DNA of 36,351 nt from Gemmatimonadota bacterium (GTDB lineage Bacteria; Gemmatimonadota; Gemmatimonadetes; Longimicrobiales; Gaopeijiaceae), in NCBI GenBank assembly GCA_041390125.1, contig JAWKQN010000009.1, positions 265,001 through 301,351 on the forward strand, given 5' to 3'. Shown here one piece after another: positions 32,203 to 36,351 of the stretch. Below the pieces are notes generated by a model that was not told the origin of the DNA, did no database searches, and saw only the letters and a list, made by a program, of their open reading frames with translations. Both the position numbers and the translations under genes were made by a program. Within the stretch, counting starts at the first letter, position 1, and each line of letters begins with the position of its first letter.

Positions 32203-32720
32203 CCGTCCAGGACCTGGGTGAGCGCGCGCTCGAACTCGGGGTCGGACTCCGTGACGGGACCCAGACGCGCGAAGCGCACGATCCCCTCGGCATCGATCAG
32301 GAAGGTCGCAGGCAGCCCGATGACGCCGTAGAGATCCATGGACACGCCCTTCGGGTCGACCAGTTGGAGATATTCGACACCGTTCTCGGCGAGGAAGGCG
32401 TCCACGGCGCTCCGGGCCGCGGCGTTGTCGACCGTGATGCCGACGACCTGCAGCCCACGCGGGGAGAGACGCTCGTGGAGGCTCTGCAGGAAGGGCGTCT
32501 CCTCCCGGCACGGAGGGCACCACGTGGCCCAGAGGTTGACGAGCGCGGGCTGCCCCGCCAGGTCCGCGATGGCCACCGCATTCCCGCGCGTATCCTCGAG
32601 GCTCACGTTGGCCAGGGGTTGGCCCAGCGTGGGGCGCTGGATCCGGGCCGGGCCGCCGTCGCACGATGCGACGCCCGCGACCAGCAGGGCGCAGGTCAGC
32701 CACCGCCGCGACGACCTCAT
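32199..32720 (-). CDS. TlpA/ResA-like thioredoxin lipoprotein
   Basis: A 173-residue lipoprotein (lipobox GVASC) with an AhpC/TSA-thioredoxin domain. The redox motif is WCPPC (67-71), inside NLWATWCPPCREE, and the cis-Pro loop is GLPATFLID (135-143). It should be an envelope thiol-disulfide reductase facing the periplasm, anchored by its lipid. The start overlaps the stop of the sialidase-like gene (ATGA). That gene encodes a protein with a CxCC motif, so it is a plausible redox partner. Confidence 0.92.
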   Translation of the reverse strand: MRSSRRWLTCALLVAGVASCDGGPARIQRPTLGQPLANVSLEDTRGNAVAIADLAGQPALVNLWATWCPPCREETPFLQSLHERLSPRGLQVVGITVDNAAARSAVDAFLAENGVEYLQLVDPKGVSMDLYGVIGLPATFLIDAEGIVRFARLGPVTESDPEFERALTQVLDG

Positions 32721-33988
32721 CGAGGGGCTCCCCACTCCAGGCGCGCCGTCCGCACGCGCCCGGCCGCGTCGTCGGTCCAGGCGATCAGGGCTCCACCGTC
32801 CTGGGCGACCGCCCGAGGGAAGCCGGACGCCCGGGCCGAACGGGTCTCGGCGACGACCACCTCCTCGCCGAGCGGGCCCGCGGGGGCCACGCGGACGGCC
32901 CGGATCTCGGCTTGCTCCGCACCCACGTCCTCCACCCAGGTCACCAGCGCGGTCCCCCCCGCGTCCAGGACCACGTCCACCCGGCCCACCGGCTCCCCGC
33001 CGTCCAGGCGATGGGGTGGGCCGAAGCTGTCCCCCCCGTCCTCGGAGAACGCCACCAGCACGCGCGGCTCGTCCGCGGGCGCCGTGAACCAGGCCACCAC
33101 CACGCGGGAGCCACGCGCTGCGACGGCGGGGCCATTGACGGGGCAGGCGGCGATGGTCCACCCGTCCTGGTGGACGAGCCGGGGCTCGGTCCAGGTCCCG
33201 TCCGGCCGCCGGCGCACCAGGGCGATGTCGCGCACCTCCTCCGGGCTGCGGTCGCGGTAGACCACGACGGGGCCGCGCTCCGTCCAGGCCATGTCGGTCT
33301 GGCAGCAATCGCACGTCAGGGCGTCGAGCTCCACGTCCACACCGGAGCCGTCCTCCGCCACCGAGCGTCCGTGCAGGCTCATCCCGGTGCCATGGCCGTG
33401 GTCGCCCGTGTTGCGACCGTCCAGCCAGGCCATCACGTAGCCGTCCTCGGACGCCTCGGTGCTCACGAACCCGTGCTCCGTGGGCGAGCGGTCCTCATGG
33501 GGGGTCCAGGGCTCGGACCACCCGCCGTCCGTCTCGCGGGCCACCCGCACGGCGTAGTCGTACGTCCCCTGCCCGCCCCGCTCCAGCCAGTGCGCGACCA
33601 GCCGGCCGTCGGCCAGCACCTCCACCCCGGGGAAGTCCGCCCAATTGACGAAGAAGCGGTCGCTCTCGACCACGGTGGCGGGCTCACCCCAGGCCTCGCC
33701 GTCCAGGCGGGCCACGCGGAGGCGATAGGTCCCCGCGCGGGTGGAGGCACCGGTCTGGTCGGCCGCCGCCACGGGCTCCAACCAGGAGAGCACGGCGGGG
33801 CTCGCCTCCCCGACGGCCAGGTGCGGGGTGAGGCTTCCCTGCCCCACGGGCGGCTGAGCGAGCTCGTGCACCCGCAGCCGCTCCGCGCCCCCATCCGCGC
33901 CGCCTCCGACGCACGCGGAAGCTGTCACCCCGGCAAGCAGCGCGCACAGAGGTCGGACGAGCCACCACGGCCCTGTGTCTGGCGCCAC
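32717..33988 (-). CDS. Sialidase-like BNR lipoprotein with a CxCC motif
   Basis: A 423-residue lipoprotein (lipobox TASAC, Cys26) with a predicted six-bladed propeller. Asp-box-like sequences such as SEDGGDSFG (315-323) and repeated W-x-E-P segments place it near exo-alpha-sialidases, but no full sialidase active-site set could be assigned. Unusual is LTCDCCQTD with Cys226, Cys228 and Cys229, plus Cys282 in IAACPVNGP. These four could bind a metal or form disulfides. GTG start with GGAG 7 nt upstream. It heads an operon with the TlpA-like, D-serine dehydratase-type and RidA genes. Confidence 0.78.
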   Translation of the reverse strand: MAPDTGPWWLVRPLCALLAGVTASACVGGGADGGAERLRVHELAQPPVGQGSLTPHLAVGEASPAVLSWLEPVAAADQTGASTRAGTYRLRVARLDGEAWGEPATVVESDRFFVNWADFPGVEVLADGRLVAHWLERGGQGTYDYAVRVARETDGGWSEPWTPHEDRSPTEHGFVSTEASEDGYVMAWLDGRNTGDHGHGTGMSLHGRSVAEDGSGVDVELDALTCDCCQTDMAWTERGPVVVYRDRSPEEVRDIALVRRRPDGTWTEPRLVHQDGWTIAACPVNGPAVAARGSRVVVAWFTAPADEPRVLVAFSEDGGDSFGPPHRLDGGEPVGRVDVVLDAGGTALVTWVEDVGAEQAEIRAVRVAPAGPLGEEVVVAETRSARASGFPRAVAQDGGALIAWTDDAAGRVRTARLEWGAPR

Positions 33989-34050
33989 GGGTCTACTCCG
34001 GAGAGAGGTGGGTGGGGCTCGCCTGCGCGAGGACGGCGGGCCGGCCGTGC

Positions 34051-34079
34051 AACATCGCCCGCGGAAACCCGTTTATCAA
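34051..34079 (-). promoter_or_regulatory. Candidate promoter of the sialidase-like operon
   Basis: TTGATA (34079-34074, five of six) lies 17 nt before GATGTT (34056-34051, three of six) on the minus strand, about 60 nt before the start codon. The same A/T-rich patch (TTTATCAAT) could instead be a -10 for the divergent plus-strand gene. Confidence 0.35.
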
Positions 34080-34104
34080 TTCGGGGCTTGGGGGCATCGA
34101 GAGG

Positions 34105-34148
34105 GGGTGCCTCGTCGGACCCCGTCCGCCCGAGGGCGTGTAGCACCC
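34105..34148 (+). promoter_or_regulatory. Structured 5' leader of the peptidase gene
   Basis: GGGTGC (34105-34110) can pair with GCACCC (34143-34148), and CTCG (34111-34114) with CGAG (34131-34134). Further downstream two CGGGCCCG copies can pair with each other before the start codon. The leader is thus highly foldable, but it matches no riboswitch class I know. High G+C alone may explain part of this. Confidence 0.3.
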
Positions 34149-34209
34149 GCAGGGGCAGATCACCGCCGGGCCCGAACCGCCGGGCCGGGCCCGCACTTCG
34201 AGGAAGGCC

Positions 34210-36351
34210 ATGGCATCCCGCCGTATCCACCTACCGGGGGCGTCGTACGCGTTCCTGGCCCTGTTCGTCGCACTCGGAGGGGTGCTCGCTGCGGCGGCTC
34301 CCGCGTCCGCGCAGTACTTCGGGCGCAACAAGGTCCAGTACGACAGCTTCAACTTCGAGATCCTGCCCACGCAACGCTTCGACATCCACTTCTACCAGGA
34401 AGCGGCCGTCGCCATCGAAGACGCGGCGCGCATGGGCGAACGCTGGTATGAGCGGCTCGCCCGGACCTTCCAGCACGAGTTCGCGCAGCGCAAGCCGGTG
34501 GTGCTCTACGCGGACCACCCGGACTTCCAGCAGACCAACACGTTGAGCGGCACCCTGAGCGAGGGCACCGGGGGTGTCACGGAATCGCTCAAGAACCGCG
34601 TGATCATGCCGCTGGCCGGCTCGTACTGGGATACCGACCACGTGCTCGGACACGAGCTCGTGCACGCCTTCCAGTACGACATCGCGCAATCGCGCCAGGG
34701 GGGCGGCCTCCAGTCCCTGGTGCGCCTGCCGTTGTGGATGATCGAAGGGATGGCCGAGTACCTGTCGGTGGGGCGCGAGGACCCGCTCACCGCGATGTGG
34801 CTGCGCGACGCGCTGCGCCGGGACGACATCCCCACCACGGAACAGCTCACCAAGGACCCGCGCTACTTCCCCTACCGCTTCGGTGAGGCGTTCTGGGCGT
34901 ACGTGGGCGGGACCTATGGGGACGATGCAGTGATCGGACTCTACCGCCGCGCCCTGCGGGTCGGTGTGGAGCCCGCCATCCGCCAGGTGCTGGGCACCAC
35001 CGAGGACTCGCTGTCGGTGGCCTGGCACGAGGAGATCCGCGAAGCCTACGCGCCGCTGCTGGAGGGCCGCACGCCGCCCGAGCAGGTCGGCACGCTGATC
35101 CTGGCGCCCTCCACCGGCGCCGGCCGCCAGAACGTCGCGCCGGCCGTCAGCCCCGACGGACGCTACGTGGCCTTCCTGTCGGAGAAGGATCTGTTCTCCG
35201 TCGACCTCTTCCTCGCGGACGCCCAGACGGGGGAGATCATCCGCAAGCTCTCGAGCGCGGCGGCCGATCCGCACTCCGACGCCATCCGCTTCATCGACTC
35301 GAGCGGCTCCTGGTCTCCGGACGGACGTCAGTTCGTGTTCGTCGTCTTCGCGGACGGGCGCAACGAGCTCGTGATCGTCGATGCAGAGAACGCCGACCAG
35401 GAGAAGCGTCTGGAGCTCGAGTCGATCGGTGCCGTGACCAATCCCGCGTGGTCGCCGGACGGCCGCTCCATCGCCTTCTCGGGCCAGGTCGGGGGCGTCA
35501 CCGACCTGTACCTCGTCGACATCGAGACGGAGGAGATGAGGCAGCTGACGGACGACCGGTTCGGGGACTTCCACCCCACCTGGTCGCCGGACGGCCGCAC
35601 CATCGCGTTCTCGAGCGACCGCGGCGAGCGGACGGACTTCGCCGAGCTGCGGTACGGCAAGCCGCAGATCGCCCTGTACGATCTCGCTTCGGGGCGGGTG
35701 GACGTGCTGGACCTCTTCGGCGACGTCAAGCACATCAACCCGCAGTACGCGCCGGACGGTCGCAGCCTCTACTTCATCTCGGATCCGGACGGCTTCCAGG
35801 ACATCTACCGCTATGCGTTCCAGGAGCGCGAGATCCGCCGCGTGACGCGGGTCGCGACCGGCGTCAGCGGCATCACCTGGTCGGCGCCGGCGATGTCGGT
35901 GGCCAAGGATGCCGGCACGGTGGTGTTCTCCATCTTCGACGAGCGCGAGTTCCATGTGTACGCGCTCGACGTCCAGACCGCGGGCACGCAGGTGACGGCG
36001 GCGGACTTCGCCGGCCTGCAGCCGGGCCGCATCTTGCCCCCCGTGGACCCGCGCACAACGCAGCGCGTGGCGCGCTATCTCGAAGACTACGAGACCGGCC
36101 TGGTGCCGCCCGGCACGTATCGCTCGGAGGACGCGGAGGACTACAACTCCGACCTCGACCTCGACTACGTGGGGCAGCCCACCATCGGCGTGGGCGCGGA
36201 CCAGTTCGGCAACTATGTCTCCGGTGGTGCGGCGGCGTTCTTCAGCGACATGCTCGGCAACCGCCGCATGGGGATCGCCTTCCAGGCCAACGGCACCTTC
36301 AAGGACCTCGGCGGCCAGTTCACATACCAGGACCTGGGGAACCGCTGGAAC
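34210..36351 (+). CDS. Peptidase MA / PD40 / outer-membrane-barrel protein (partial, 3' end outside window)
   Basis: The frame is open for 714 codons to the window edge. A signal peptide ends near APASAQ (about residue 35). A gluzincin-type zinc protease domain follows: GHELVHAF with His148, Glu149 and His152, and the third ligand in WMIEGMAEY (Glu179). From about 310 to 590 come TolB/PD40-type propeller repeats (VSPDGRYVAF, WSPDGRQFVF, WSPDGRSIAF, WSPDGRTIAF, YAPDGRSLYF). After about residue 655 begins a Gly- and aromatic-rich stretch that looks like the first strands of an outer-membrane barrel. Substrate is unknown. ATG with GAGGAAGG 2 nt upstream. Confidence 0.85.
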   Translation, partial: MASRRIHLPGASYAFLALFVALGGVLAAAAPASAQYFGRNKVQYDSFNFEILPTQRFDIHFYQEAAVAIEDAARMGERWYERLARTFQHEFAQRKPVVLYADHPDFQQTNTLSGTLSEGTGGVTESLKNRVIMPLAGSYWDTDHVLGHELVHAFQYDIAQSRQGGGLQSLVRLPLWMIEGMAEYLSVGREDPLTAMWLRDALRRDDIPTTEQLTKDPRYFPYRFGEAFWAYVGGTYGDDAVIGLYRRALRVGVEPAIRQVLGTTEDSLSVAWHEEIREAYAPLLEGRTPPEQVGTLILAPSTGAGRQNVAPAVSPDGRYVAFLSEKDLFSVDLFLADAQTGEIIRKLSSAAADPHSDAIRFIDSSGSWSPDGRQFVFVVFADGRNELVIVDAENADQEKRLELESIGAVTNPAWSPDGRSIAFSGQVGGVTDLYLVDIETEEMRQLTDDRFGDFHPTWSPDGRTIAFSSDRGERTDFAELRYGKPQIALYDLASGRVDVLDLFGDVKHINPQYAPDGRSLYFISDPDGFQDIYRYAFQEREIRRVTRVATGVSGITWSAPAMSVAKDAGTVVFSIFDEREFHVYALDVQTAGTQVTAADFAGLQPGRILPPVDPRTTQRVARYLEDYETGLVPPGTYRSEDAEDYNSDLDLDYVGQPTIGVGADQFGNYVSGGAAAFFSDMLGNRRMGIAFQANGTFKDLGGQFTYQDLGNRWN

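Noticed and set aside
32666..34546. Plus-strand 626-codon frame entering the peptidase region
   Set aside because: It is antisense to the sialidase- and TlpA-like genes and overlaps the true peptidase start in another frame with low-complexity sequence.

Overview
The window looks like a chromosomal segment from a member of the Gemmatimonadota or a close FCB-group relative. This is an inference from very high G+C, a SusC/SusD outer-membrane pair, a large BNR/VPS10-type secreted propeller, many Sec/SPII lipoproteins, a peptidase MA-PD40-barrel protein and an LPS-type outer membrane (LpxH- and LptE-like proteins). No phage, IS element, CRISPR array or rRNA was seen.

Layout. (1) 1-1960: a tRNA-rich, gene-poor stretch on the minus strand with tRNA-His(GTG), tRNA-Arg(TCT) and tRNA-Pro(TGG). 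Between the first two lies an isolated 48-codon gene whose product carries a perfect lasso-peptide leader signature, with its own Shine-Dalgarno and intrinsic terminator. The tRNA-Pro gene is followed by three 72-bp tandem repeats, each carrying a copy of the tRNA 3' end, and then by a small lipoprotein gene. (2) 1958-10710, minus: a tightly overlapping operon with a good promoter at 10755-10783. It encodes an Mrp-type cation/proton antiporter complex (E, F, G, MrpA-C-like, B, C, D, an MrpA-N/NuoL-like subunit, an 89-aa membrane protein, a third antiporter-like subunit) and ends in RNase PH and the RdgB/HAM1 pyrophosphatase. (3) 10791-14117: LPS/outer-membrane genes (LptE-like and a LolB/LolA-like lipoprotein on minus; LpxH-like hydrolase on plus), then NhaA on minus. 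(4) 14277-17165, minus: an MgtC/DUF4010 membrane protein, a selenocysteine tRNA (UCA) with encoded CCA, a diacylglycerol-kinase-family enzyme and a DUF5683-like protein. (5) 17280-20686, plus: deoxyribose-phosphate aldolase overlapping a two-domain ALDH16-type aldehyde dehydrogenase. (6) 20794-30310, minus: SusC, SusD, two small lipoproteins, the VPS10/BNR protein and another small lipoprotein. (7) 30632-33988, minus: a sialidase-like lipoprotein with a CxCC motif, a TlpA-like thioredoxin lipoprotein, a PLP D-serine dehydratase/D-threonine aldolase-type enzyme, and RidA. (8) 34210 to the end, plus: a partial peptidase MA / PD40 / outer-membrane-barrel protein.

How they work together: the Mrp complex and NhaA both point to sodium/proton homeostasis. 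DERA yields acetaldehyde, which the co-translated dehydrogenase could oxidise. The PLP enzyme and RidA form a pair in which RidA could clear enamine/imine intermediates. The LpxH/LptE block serves LPS synthesis and export. The most novel items are the orphan lasso-type precursor, the tRNA-Pro 3'-end tandem repeats, the tRNA-Sec with encoded CCA, and the split-MrpA antiporter operon.
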